A DNA stretch of 8,544 bases from NCBI GenBank assembly GCA_023266455.1, contig JAHFQD010000064.1, forward strand, positions 1-8,544, given 5' to 3'. The notes under the pieces were generated by a model that searched no databases, was not told the DNA's origin, and worked only from the letters and a program-made list of their open reading frames with translations. The position numbers and the translations under genes were made by a program. Source of the stretch: Candidatus Muproteobacteria bacterium. GTDB lineage: Bacteria; Pseudomonadota; Gammaproteobacteria; Acidiferrobacterales; Sulfurifustaceae. Below, in pieces: positions 1 to 5,953 of this stretch. Positions within the stretch are counted from its first letter, which is position 1. Each line of letters opens with the position of its first letter.

Positions 1-1286
1 TATTTTCCGGCTGTGAGGGAAGTTACCTCTTCGACGAAACGAAGACGCCCTATCTGGATTTGCAAATGTGGTATTCGGCCGTCAACTTCGGATATAAAAA
101 TCAACGGCTGAACAACGCGCTGAAAAATCAAATAGACACGTTGCCGCAGCTCGCATGTCAATATTTACACGCCGAAAAGATCGAGCTCGCCGAAGCGCTG
201 TGCACGATGATGGAAAAACGCACCGGTATGAAAGGTCGCGTGCATTTCAACGTCGGTGGTGCGCAAGCCGTCGAGGATTCACTGAAACTCGTACGCAATG
301 AGACCAAGAAAAGTCTTATGTTCGCGTTTATGGGCGGATACCACGGTCGAACGCTGGGTGCTTCTGCGATTACTTCCAGTTACCGTTATCGTCGCCGTTA
401 TGGTCACTTCTCCGACCGCGCGCAGTTCATTCCGTTTCCGTATTGCTTCCGTTGCCCATACGACAAGAAGCGCGAAGATTGCGGCCTTTATTGCGTCAAA
501 CAGTTCGAAAAGTTATTCGAGACGGAGTATCACTCCGTATGGGACCCCAAAGCGAAAGAAAGCGAGTTCGCCGCGTTCTACGTGGAACCGATCCAGGGTA
601 CCGGTGGTTACGTCGTTCCGCCGAAAGGATACTTCGAAGAGTTGTCATGCGTTCTTAAAGAACACGGCATTCTGCTGGTCGTCGATGAGATTCAGATGGG
701 CATTCATCGAACCGGCAAGTTCTGGTCGTTCGAACATTTCGGCTTGAAACCGGATATCGTGATATTCGGTAAAGCAATCACTAATGGCCTGAATCCGTTG
801 TCGGGTATTTGGGCGCGTGAAGGCTTGATCACGCCGGAAAAGTTTCCACCGGGTTCGACGCATTCGACATTTTCGTCCAATACATTGGGCACGGCGACGG
901 CACTCGAATTGATAAAAATGGTGTCGGAAAAAAATTATGAAGCAAGCGTCAATGCCAAGGGCACGTATTTCCTAGAACGCTTAAAAGATTTGCAAAAACG
1001 TTGGAAGACCATCGGCGACGTCGACGGGATCGGACTCGCGTTGCGGATGGAAATGTGCCAAAGCGACGGGTTCACGCCTAACGCTAAGCTCACTACCGCC
1101 ATTTTTGAAGAAGGTCTGAAGGGCAACATCAATGCACGCGGACGCGAGTACGGCTTGGTGTTAGACGTGGGTGGGTACTACAAAAACGTTTTCACGTTAG
1201 CACCGTCGTTGGAAATTACGGAAGACGAGATCGATCTCGGCGTCGAATTATTCGAGAATCTTCTTAAACGCTGCGGGGCGGAATGA
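1..1286 (+). CDS. Class III PLP-dependent aminotransferase, 5' truncated
   Basis: The reading frame is open from base 3, so the true start lies left of the window; the first residues visible (..GSYLFDETKTPYLDLQ) match the early strand of class III (ornithine/GABA/diaminobutyrate-type) aminotransferases. Seen in order: the phosphate-binding GGAQAVEDSLK region, the GGYHGRT motif, the cofactor-contacting Asp in VVDEIQMG (codon 684-686) and the Schiff-base lysine in FGKAITNG (codon 771-773), then the HSTFSSN segment. All catalytic landmarks are present, so the enzyme should be active, moving an amino group between an amine or amino acid and a 2-oxo acid. Substrate cannot be read from sequence. 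A four-cysteine segment (codons at 444, 453, 480 and 492; CFRC then CGLYC) sits in the large domain. The stop codon overlaps the start of the hydrolase gene by four bases, implying a joint pathway. Class call very sure; substrate unknown. Confidence 0.93.
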   Translation, partial: FSGCEGSYLFDETKTPYLDLQMWYSAVNFGYKNQRLNNALKNQIDTLPQLACQYLHAEKIELAEALCTMMEKRTGMKGRVHFNVGGAQAVEDSLKLVRNETKKSLMFAFMGGYHGRTLGASAITSSYRYRRRYGHFSDRAQFIPFPYCFRCPYDKKREDCGLYCVKQFEKLFETEYHSVWDPKAKESEFAAFYVEPIQGTGGYVVPPKGYFEELSCVLKEHGILLVVDEIQMGIHRTGKFWSFEHFGLKPDIVIFGKAITNGLNPLSGIWAREGLITPEKFPPGSTHSTFSSNTLGTATALELIKMVSEKNYEASVNAKGTYFLERLKDLQKRWKTIGDVDGIGLALRMEMCQSDGFTPNAKLTTAIFEEGLKGNINARGREYGLVLDVGGYYKNVFTLAPSLEITEDEIDLGVELFENLLKRCGAE

Positions 1287-2182
1287 TCGTTGGAGACGTC
1301 AATAGTCTCGCCAGAGAGGCGCTCGGTCCCCACGGGACATACGAGAAGCGCGGTCGCGTCGGCGTATTGTTGATCCACGGAATCACTGGCACACCGGTCG
1401 AGATGAAGCATCTGACGCGCAAACTGACGGCGCGTGGATTCACGGTGGCTTGCCCGCAGTTGGCCGGCCACTGTTCTTCGATTAAATATCTCAAAGCGAC
1501 GCATTGGAACGACTGGTACGCATCGGTAACAGCTGGTTTCGATTTCCTGCGCACTGAATGCGACGTCGTTTTTGTTTCAGGTTTATCTATGGGCGCGCTG
1601 CTTGCGTTAAAGCTCGCCGCGGAGCGGCCGGAACAAGTAAGCGGCGTTATTACATTGTCCGCCACTTTCTTTTACGACGGCTGGAACGTGTCGCAGCTTA
1701 AACGGCGTTTATTGTTGCCGATCGCACTCTATTCCCCGCTGCGTTATTTTCTATCGTATAAAGAACCGGCGCCGTACGGCATCAAAGACGAACGCCTACG
1801 CAATTTGGTAGCGGCGTTATATAACAGCGGCCATAACGATATGCCGGAAAAATATGGTTATTCCGAATTCCCGGCGGTGACCGTGTGCGAAACGGTCGGA
1901 CTTATTCGATCGACAAAACGTGACTTATCGAAGATTATTGCGCCGGTTTTAATTCTTCATGCAACGGAAGATGACATGGCGAGCATAGAAAACGCCCGCT
2001 TCCTCGCCGGTAAGCTCGGTTCTAAAAAAATCGAAATATGCTATTTCGACGATACTTACCATGTCTTAACGTTGGATCGCCGTAAAGACGACGTCGCCGA
2101 TCAATGTGGGGATTTTATCGAAAGATATTCGTCGACCATAAAAGATCACGTGGAAATGAATACTTGTGTTTCTTCCGCATGA
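1283..2182 (+). CDS. Alpha/beta-fold hydrolase (carboxylesterase/lipase-like)
   Basis: A 299-residue serine hydrolase of the alpha/beta fold, resembling monoacylglycerol lipase and Est30-type carboxylesterases. The oxyanion-hole motif HGITGTP starts at His32, the nucleophile elbow GLSMGA places Ser102 as nucleophile, Asp230 or Asp231 (ATEDDMA) is the likely acid, and His260 (TYHVLTLDRR) the base. The order and spacing fit the family, and a cap segment of about 100 residues lies between the nucleophile and the acid. No signal peptide or membrane segment is visible, so it is probably cytosolic. The ATG overlaps the TGA of the aminotransferase (ATGA), so translation is likely coupled, and the pair probably acts on one small-molecule route, for example release or hydrolysis of an amide, ester or thioester. 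That role is inference; fold and triad are seen directly. Confidence 0.9.
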   Translation: MIVGDVNSLAREALGPHGTYEKRGRVGVLLIHGITGTPVEMKHLTRKLTARGFTVACPQLAGHCSSIKYLKATHWNDWYASVTAGFDFLRTECDVVFVSGLSMGALLALKLAAERPEQVSGVITLSATFFYDGWNVSQLKRRLLLPIALYSPLRYFLSYKEPAPYGIKDERLRNLVAALYNSGHNDMPEKYGYSEFPAVTVCETVGLIRSTKRDLSKIIAPVLILHATEDDMASIENARFLAGKLGSKKIEICYFDDTYHVLTLDRRKDDVADQCGDFIERYSSTIKDHVEMNTCVSSA

Positions 2183-2216
2183 TTAGCCATCGGTGCTCTT
2201 TTAACGCTTGCTAATC
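2181..2216. terminator. Possible weak bidirectional terminator
   Basis: Perfect 7-base arms GATTAGC (2181-2187) and GCTAATC (2210-2216) with a 22-base loop lie exactly between the convergent hydrolase and PhnD-like genes. A T-rich run follows on the plus strand, but not immediately. The long loop and AT-rich stem make this a weak candidate; position is the best argument for it. Confidence 0.3.
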
Positions 2217-2220
2217 GGCG

Positions 2221-3237
2221 TTATTTCTTTTTGTTCCGCGCTTCCTCTTCGCGTTTTTTGTTCGCCTCATAGGCTTTGCGGTCGAGGCCGTCACCCAGTG
2301 CGGCGACGGTGCGGACCAGTTCCCAATCTTTTTTATAAGAAACTGGATAGAAGCGATCCGCGTCGGCGAGGGCTTTTTTCAACTCCGGTTCGAAACGATA
2401 GTCGTACGTACATTTTACGACACGGTCGCGCAGAGTCGGTTCAAGATCGTACACGTAGGAAAGGACGTCGGTTGGAAACGCGGGGCTTATATACAGAATG
2501 CGAAAATCCTCTTCCTTGATACGACCTTGCGCGGCCATGCGATAAAAAACGTCTGACGCCACGGGCGCGCCGTCGTACTTCCCCGACAATACGCCGAAAA
2601 CTGATTCGTCATGTTTCCCTGAAAATTCGATCTTGTAGTCTTTGCCTGGGGTCAAACCAAGCGTGGGAAATAACGCCATCGGCGCAAGATGCCCCGAATT
2701 AGAAGAACTGGTGACATGCGCCACCGTCTTACCTTTAAGCGCCGTCAATTTGCGATAGGGGCTGTCTTTACGCACGATGAACAACAAGTTGTAGCCGTGG
2801 AATCGTTTGCTATCGCCTTTCACGCCGAAAGGAACGGCGCCGGCAACGTTCACCGCGAAAGCTGCTTGACCGGTCGCAAACGCGCCGACATGCAACTTGC
2901 CTTCGCGCATCGCTTCGATCTCTTCGGTATAAGAGTACGTTTTCAGATACTCGACTTTTTTGTCGATGCATTGCCCAAGATACTTGGTAAACCGCGCAAA
3001 CATCTTCTCGAGCAAATCCGGATTTTCCGTCGGGGTAAAACTAAACACGATGGTTTCAGGATTGCGGAACAAACTTGGATTCTTCGGCGGATCGGCCACG
3101 AGATCTTTATCTTCATCGCAGTACGATGTGTCGAGATCACCGCGGTATTTGCAATCATCCGCGGCATACGCGGGGATCGTAACGATGGCCAATGTAATAA
3201 GCGCTAACGACATCAATGCGCGCATGAAAAACCCCAT
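2221..3237 (-). CDS. PhnD-like periplasmic substrate-binding protein
   Basis: A 338-residue exported protein of the phosphate/phosphite/phosphonate ABC transporter binding-protein family (PhnD-like, type 2 periplasmic binding fold). Residues 1-25 form a signal peptide: a basic start, a hydrophobic core (LMSLALITLAIVTI) and an AYA cleavage site before ADD. The mature part has the family's opening strand (ETIVFSFTPTENP), a GAFATGQAAF segment and the ligand-loop-like HVTSSSNSGHLAP, then a C-terminal lobe and a charged tail (KKREEEARNKKK). Four cysteines (CKYRG, YCDED, GQCID, VKCTYD) could form disulfides in the periplasm. The ATG at 3237 has no Shine-Dalgarno; an internal ATG at 3225 follows a GGGG run at usable spacing and still leaves a complete signal peptide, so it may be the true start. 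No permease or ATPase gene is nearby, so ligand and partner are unknown. Confidence 0.85.
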   Translation of the reverse strand: MGFFMRALMSLALITLAIVTIPAYAADDCKYRGDLDTSYCDEDKDLVADPPKNPSLFRNPETIVFSFTPTENPDLLEKMFARFTKYLGQCIDKKVEYLKTYSYTEEIEAMREGKLHVGAFATGQAAFAVNVAGAVPFGVKGDSKRFHGYNLLFIVRKDSPYRKLTALKGKTVAHVTSSSNSGHLAPMALFPTLGLTPGKDYKIEFSGKHDESVFGVLSGKYDGAPVASDVFYRMAAQGRIKEEDFRILYISPAFPTDVLSYVYDLEPTLRDRVVKCTYDYRFEPELKKALADADRFYPVSYKKDWELVRTVAALGDGLDRKAYEANKKREEEARNKKK

Positions 3238-3722
3238 CTAGTTAAAAAAGGCTCTGCGAACAACAAAAACGAGTATAGCTGCCGCCGAGTCCTATTGGGG
3301 CGCACGGAGGTGGGGTCGTAACGCTACAAATGATTGTCAAGTCGACAAAATTTATGCGGCAATCTTCATAAATCGTGGTCGCTGAACAATACGGGGCTGG
3401 AATTAATCGTTATCGCCGCACCGGGTACCTACACCCGTTACTTGGCCGAACAAATTGCGTTGTTACGAAACTTGCCAAGTTATTGGAATCGAATAGATCG
3501 ACAACGACGAAGGATTCCAAACGATATACGTATTCCCGCGAAGTCGTTAACTCCCACAATCGACCAGCACGCCAAGAACGCGACGAAAAATCGCGCTGAT
3601 ATTCGACAGGATCGGAATGTGTTTTACGATCGGCGAGTTTGCGCGTTACACTGGTTGCGACTTTCCGAATTCGATCGATCACGGTGACCTTCACCGACTC
3701 TCGTTGAATTAAGGAGTAGCGC
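3238..3722. other. 485-base gap without a recognised gene
   Basis: This interval separates the divergently oriented PhnD-like and DUF6763-like genes and should hold both promoters. Open frames exist on both strands (3334-3687 plus, 3410-3724 minus), but they start with TTG or lack a ribosome site, have arginine-rich shadow-like composition and resemble no family I know. An imperfect dyad, TTGTC (3334-3338) and GACAA (3344-3348), is the only symmetric element noted near the PhnD-like side and could be an operator. No RNA gene or repeat was recognised. Confidence 0.4.
3272..3277 (-). promoter_or_regulatory. Possible -10 box for the PhnD-like gene
   Basis: TATACT on the minus strand lies about 35 bases upstream of the PhnD-like start codon, a reasonable place for a -10 element. 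No good -35 hexamer is found at 16-18 bases (the corresponding bases read CCCCAA), so this is a tentative call. Confidence 0.3.
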
Positions 3723-4067
3723 ATGCCTATCTATCGCAAACCGGTCATCAACCAGTGGTACCAGCATCTCGACAAAGGTTACCCATTCCAAGTAACGGCT
3801 TTCGACGATATCGACGACACCGTTGAAGTTCAGCATTTCGACGGTGACTTAGAAGAGATCGACTTACCAGATTGGTACGCACTCGACATCGAACCGATCG
3901 CGACGCCAGAAGATTGGACCGGCCCGATGGATACCATTCGCGGCGATGATCTCGGTTACCGTGATACCGGTATGCGGCAAGCGGATTGGGAAGCGCCGTT
4001 GCAAGAACAACACGCGTTGGAGGAAGAACAAAGCGAGCGCCGCCTAGAAGCACGCGAGGAAGAATAA
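3723..4067 (+). CDS. Small acidic DUF6763-like protein
   Basis: A 114-residue, strongly acidic protein. The opening part (INQWYQHLDKGYPFQVTAFD, then VEVQHFDGDLEEIDLPDWY and IEPIATPEDWTGPMD) fits my memory of the DUF6763 family of gammaproteobacteria: a compact beta-rich domain reading W-Y/F-x-V-x-D followed by a conserved EDWTGPMD block and a DLGY-DT motif. The function of the family is not known to me. The C-terminal 30 residues are charged and probably helical (ALEEEQSERRLEAREEE). A clear Shine-Dalgarno, AAGGAG at 3711-3716, lies six bases before the ATG, which settles the start. No signal peptide or membrane segment, so probably cytosolic. It is monocistronic here, convergent with the YkgJ-like gene 51 bases further on. 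Confidence 0.82.
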   Translation: MPIYRKPVINQWYQHLDKGYPFQVTAFDDIDDTVEVQHFDGDLEEIDLPDWYALDIEPIATPEDWTGPMDTIRGDDLGYRDTGMRQADWEAPLQEQHALEEEQSERRLEAREEE

Positions 4068-4118
4068 GCCGCTCAATTTGACAGAAGAAGAATTCAAGCG
4101 TTGCATGCGCCGACGAGA

Positions 4119-4511
4119 TTACTTCAGGAGCTCTTTGATTCTCCGCAGCGGGATGATGGCGCCGCGGCCGATGCCTTCGCAACGGCGCGCCTCGGCTTTC
4201 CATGCGGCGTCGCTCGATAACAGCGCCGGCCATAACGGATAGGTGCGGCATTGCGTGGGACGGACAGAATAAATGCGGCAGCGATTGCCGTCGAGAAATG
4301 CGCAGCGTCCGCCTCGCATGCTGATCCCTTCCGCGTCGCCTTCGCGCACAGCGTAGCGGCGACGGAACCATTTAAGAGAAATGTCGAGGTACTGGGCGAT
4401 CCGTTGTTGTTCCAGACGTGTGGTTTCAACCCAATAGTACTTAGGGTTTCCCGTGCAACAATCACCACACCCGGTGCATTCAAAACGACGATCTTTTTTG
4501 TTTGACGCCAT
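4119..4511 (-). CDS. YkgJ-family cysteine cluster protein
   Basis: A 130-residue protein of the YkgJ/UPF0153 type, predicted to bind zinc or an iron-sulfur centre through clustered cysteines. Seen: an N-terminal CTGCGDCC run (Cys12, 15, 18, 19), then GGRCAFL (Cys70), NRCRIY (Cys78), RPTQCRTYPLWP (Cys88) and ARRCEG (Cys111). The spacing and the R-P-x-x-C-R-x-Y-P block are diagnostic for the family, and the length is normal. The biochemical role of this family is not settled. It has no signal peptide. The ribosome site is weak (GAG just upstream of the ATG at 4511). The 252 bases between it and the next minus-strand gene hold no feature I can support, so its promoter is not identified. Family call sure; function unknown. 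Confidence 0.88.
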   Translation of the reverse strand: MASNKKDRRFECTGCGDCCTGNPKYYWVETTRLEQQRIAQYLDISLKWFRRRYAVREGDAEGISMRGGRCAFLDGNRCRIYSVRPTQCRTYPLWPALLSSDAAWKAEARRCEGIGRGAIIPLRRIKELLK

Positions 4512-4763
4512 TCGTTCTCGTTACTATTTTCGTTTTTCCTAGATTTATGGAGCTTATGACAGTCCAATAAACCCAGGCATGTAGATGCTTAATTTTACAG
4601 AACTCGGGAAAAGCCGATCCTCGGACGGCATGGATTTCAATTGGGCGGCATTCATAGAACTGGCTTTTATGGACGTTAAAAGCGAGCGGCGTGTTTCAAT
4701 TCGTCGCTGCTAATGAACCAGCCAAACTCTCATGATTCCTCAACAGCGACGAAACCTGCGGTT

Positions 4764-5168
4764 TTATGTCGTCTTTCCCAGGTAAAGACGAGCGCCAACC
4801 CAAGCGGAAAGGGGACATGTAATCGCGAGAATAATCGGGTACCAATGCGGACCGAAATCCCACATAGCAATTGCGCCCATTAAGCTCACCACAAAACCCA
4901 ACCACCCTAAGATCATGGCGTGGCGCATAGGCGAACTCGGCGCGAGTCGCGCGGCGAGATAGCAACCGATGGCGTTATAAACAACGCGATAACTCAACGC
5001 CAAAAGATTCAAACCCGGATCGTGCATCGGTTGACCCCACGGCGGATAAACCTCGAGCACGTGAAGAATCTGATCGGTGCCAAGCGAAAGCACTGCGCCG
5101 ACGAACATTCCCGACAGCAATGCGACGACGCTTCGCAGCCAGCGGCGAGGAGGTTTATTTGCCGTCAT
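4764..5168 (-). CDS. Four-helix membrane protein, uncharacterised
   Basis: A 134-residue integral membrane protein with four hydrophobic segments at about residues 12-34, 53-75, 83-104 and 109-130. It resembles a widespread uncharacterised bacterial family I recognise by the pattern LSLGTDQILHVLEVYPPWGQPM after helix 1, YRVVYNAIGCYLAARLAP in helix 2 and the PMRHAMILG turn before helix 3; no function is known to me. The basic N-terminus (TANKPPRRWLR) suggests the N-terminus is cytoplasmic. GGAG (5176-5179 on the minus strand) sits seven bases before the ATG and supports this start. The start codon overlaps the stop codon of an upstream 18-codon ORF, so its translation may depend on that ORF. 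No function is proposed. Confidence 0.75.
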   Translation of the reverse strand: MTANKPPRRWLRSVVALLSGMFVGAVLSLGTDQILHVLEVYPPWGQPMHDPGLNLLALSYRVVYNAIGCYLAARLAPSSPMRHAMILGWLGFVVSLMGAIAMWDFGPHWYPIILAITCPLSAWVGARLYLGKTT

Positions 5169-5221
5169 GCAATTTCTCCGAATCGAATGTTGGTTATTTT
5201 CAAGATAGGCATCTTGTTCAT
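5165..5221 (-). CDS. 18-residue upstream ORF overlapping the membrane-protein start
   Basis: A short frame encodes MNKMPILKITNIRFGEIA and ends in TGA at 5165-5167, which overlaps the ATG of the membrane-protein gene (ATGA). It has its own Shine-Dalgarno, AGGAG at 5231-5235, nine bases before its ATG. This is the classic arrangement for translational coupling or a leader peptide. Codons 2-7 contain a perfect hairpin, and a second bulged hairpin (arms around 5244-5251 and 5256-5262, GGGG loop on the plus strand) lies just upstream. The peptide matches nothing I recognise. Structure seen directly; expression is inference. Confidence 0.45.
   Translation of the reverse strand: MNKMPILKITNIRFGEIA
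5201..5216 (-). repeat. Inverted repeat inside the upstream ORF
   Basis: CAAGAT (5201-5206) and ATCTTG (5211-5216) are perfect 6-base arms around a 4-base loop. They fall within codons 2-7 of the 18-residue ORF, so a translating ribosome would open the hairpin. It could equally be a DNA operator. Confidence 0.4.
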
Positions 5222-5390
5222 GTACAAACTCTCCTGAACAGTGGGGAAACAGGGGTGTTCCCGTCGTTAGTTAATCGATCCGCTGAACCTGTTTTCGACA
5301 ATATATCGGCTGATTTTATTAAAAGACATTTTATTAAGCCGAATCAATTAGTTTTGCCGATCCAGTGAAAAATAAAGATAAAAACTAAAT

Positions 5391-5416
5391 AAGCGGGCAT
5401 CCGTAGACGCCCGCTT
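5391..5416 (-). terminator. Intrinsic terminator, minus-strand orientation
   Basis: Perfect 8-base GC-rich arms AAGCGGGC (5391-5398) and GCCCGCTT (5409-5416) enclose a 10-base loop. On the minus strand the stem is followed by a T-rich tract (TTATTTAGTTTTTATC), the signature of a Rho-independent terminator; on the plus strand the tail is much poorer. No recognised minus-strand gene lies upstream of it, so it ends an otherwise unannotated transcript. Confidence 0.75.
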
Positions 5417-5585
5417 TATGACAACCGCGACCACGCGCTAACCCGCACCGCTTCGTAACGATGATCGACACCGAGGCGCAGGCAACGTCAACAAGGTGAT
5501 CACTCTGCGTCGGCTGATCGATTGGAGATTTGTACTGGATTTATTGAGCGCTGAATTTACTGAAGTTTTTTTTCTGCATCGAATT
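5391..5585 (-). ncRNA. Candidate small RNA ending at the orphan terminator
   Basis: A minus-strand transcript of about 195 bases is implied by a promoter-like element at 5590-5620 and the strong terminator at 5391-5416. Between them no convincing gene is found (only a 12-codon frame without a ribosome site). The interval has secondary-structure potential: CCGA (5471-5474) and CGCAG (5477-5481) can pair with CTGCG (5505-5509) and TCGG (5510-5513), with a self-complementary GTGATCAC (5496-5503) in the loop, and the terminator stem forms the 3' end. It matches no RNA family I recognise. It might instead be a decayed gene's remains with a surviving terminator. Confidence 0.35.
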
Positions 5586-5589
5586 AAAA

Positions 5590-5620
5590 ATTCTATTAAT
5601 CAAAAAAATATGAATGTCAA
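5590..5620 (-). promoter_or_regulatory. Possible sigma-70 promoter for the candidate RNA
   Basis: On the minus strand a perfect TTGACA (5615-5620) is followed by TAATAG at 16 bases (5593-5598) or TAGAAT at 19 bases (5590-5595). The -35 is ideal, but the -10 is ambiguous in very AT-rich sequence. It lies back to back with the plus-strand promoter of the sigma-54 activator. Confidence 0.4.
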
Positions 5621-5642
5621 ATAAAAAAATATTCAAGTGTTG

Positions 5643-5670
5643 TTGACGAACGCTTGGGGGATTCTATTCT
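5643..5670 (+). promoter_or_regulatory. Sigma-70-type promoter for the sigma-54 activator gene
   Basis: TTGACG (5643-5648) and TATTCT (5665-5670) are separated by 16 bases, a good housekeeping-type promoter. Transcription would start near 5677, giving a leader of about 275 bases before the activator's ATG. The predicted start coincides with a palindrome, which suggests repression at this promoter. Confidence 0.55.
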
Positions 5671-5676
5671 TTTTAA

Positions 5677-5691
5677 GTTCGATATTCGAAC
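5677..5691. promoter_or_regulatory. Palindromic operator candidate, copy 1
   Basis: GTTCGATATTCGAAC is a perfect dyad (6-base arms, TAT centre) placed at the predicted transcription start of the activator gene. Fourteen bases of it (TTCGATATTCGAAC) recur exactly at 7612-7625, just downstream of the sigma-54 promoter. Position at the start site suggests a repressor site. The binding protein is unknown. Confidence 0.5.
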
Positions 5692-5953
5692 GTGAAAAAA
5701 AGAAGTACGAGTATAAGGATCGGCGGAAGTAAAGATGGAAGGCGATCCACCGAACCAAAGCTGTATCGACGAGCAACGGGCATCGCCCACATAGGGCTCG
5801 GCCTAGTGCCGTCATCGTAGCCATCCCGTTTATCAGACGTTGTTACACGGACTCCATGCCGAGTAGGGCTTGCTTTTCCGTGTTGCGATAGCTGGGATTG
5901 GCGCTAGCAGCACATAAAAAGAATAAAAACGATTGATCGAGCAGAAGCGACAG
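5692..5953 (+). other. Long untranslated leader of the activator gene
   Basis: About 260 bases without a recognised gene. It contains a possible 19-codon upstream ORF at 5735-5794 (MEGDPPNQSCIDEQRASPT, preceded by GGAAG), and repeated complementary blocks such as CTCGGC (5797-5802) with GCCGAG (5858-5863) and ACTC/GAGT (5851-5864). The length and folding potential leave room for post-transcriptional control, but no known riboswitch was recognised. A 63-codon minus-strand frame here looks spurious. Confidence 0.35.

Noticed and set aside
298..747. 149-codon frame inside the aminotransferase gene
   Set aside because: Shadow of the real frame, rich in arginine and serine, with no domain.
3334..3687. 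117-codon plus-strand frame in the gap between the PhnD-like and DUF6763-like genes
   Set aside because: It starts with TTG without a ribosome site, has arginine-rich shadow-like composition, overlaps another long frame on the opposite strand and resembles no known family.
3410..3724. 104-codon minus-strand frame in the same gap
   Set aside because: No ribosome site or recognisable motif, and it would cover the ribosome site of the DUF6763-like gene on the other strand.
4078..4128. Protein-like stretch starting LTEEEFKRCMRRRDYF after the DUF6763-like gene
   Set aside because: It looks like coding sequence for only about 16 codons and then runs antisense through the YkgJ-like gene; too short to call a gene remnant.
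4124..4567. 147-codon minus-strand frame overlapping the YkgJ-like gene
   Set aside because: It is another frame of the same strand; the YkgJ frame holds the diagnostic cysteine pattern.
5633..5824. 63-codon minus-strand frame upstream of the sigma-54 activator
   Set aside because: It overlaps the plus-strand promoter and palindrome, has no family resemblance, and its end is AT-rich promoter sequence.
5896..5912. Second sigma-54-like element before the activator start codon
   Set aside because: The GG and GC pairs are only eight bases apart instead of ten, so it cannot be a -24/-12 promoter.
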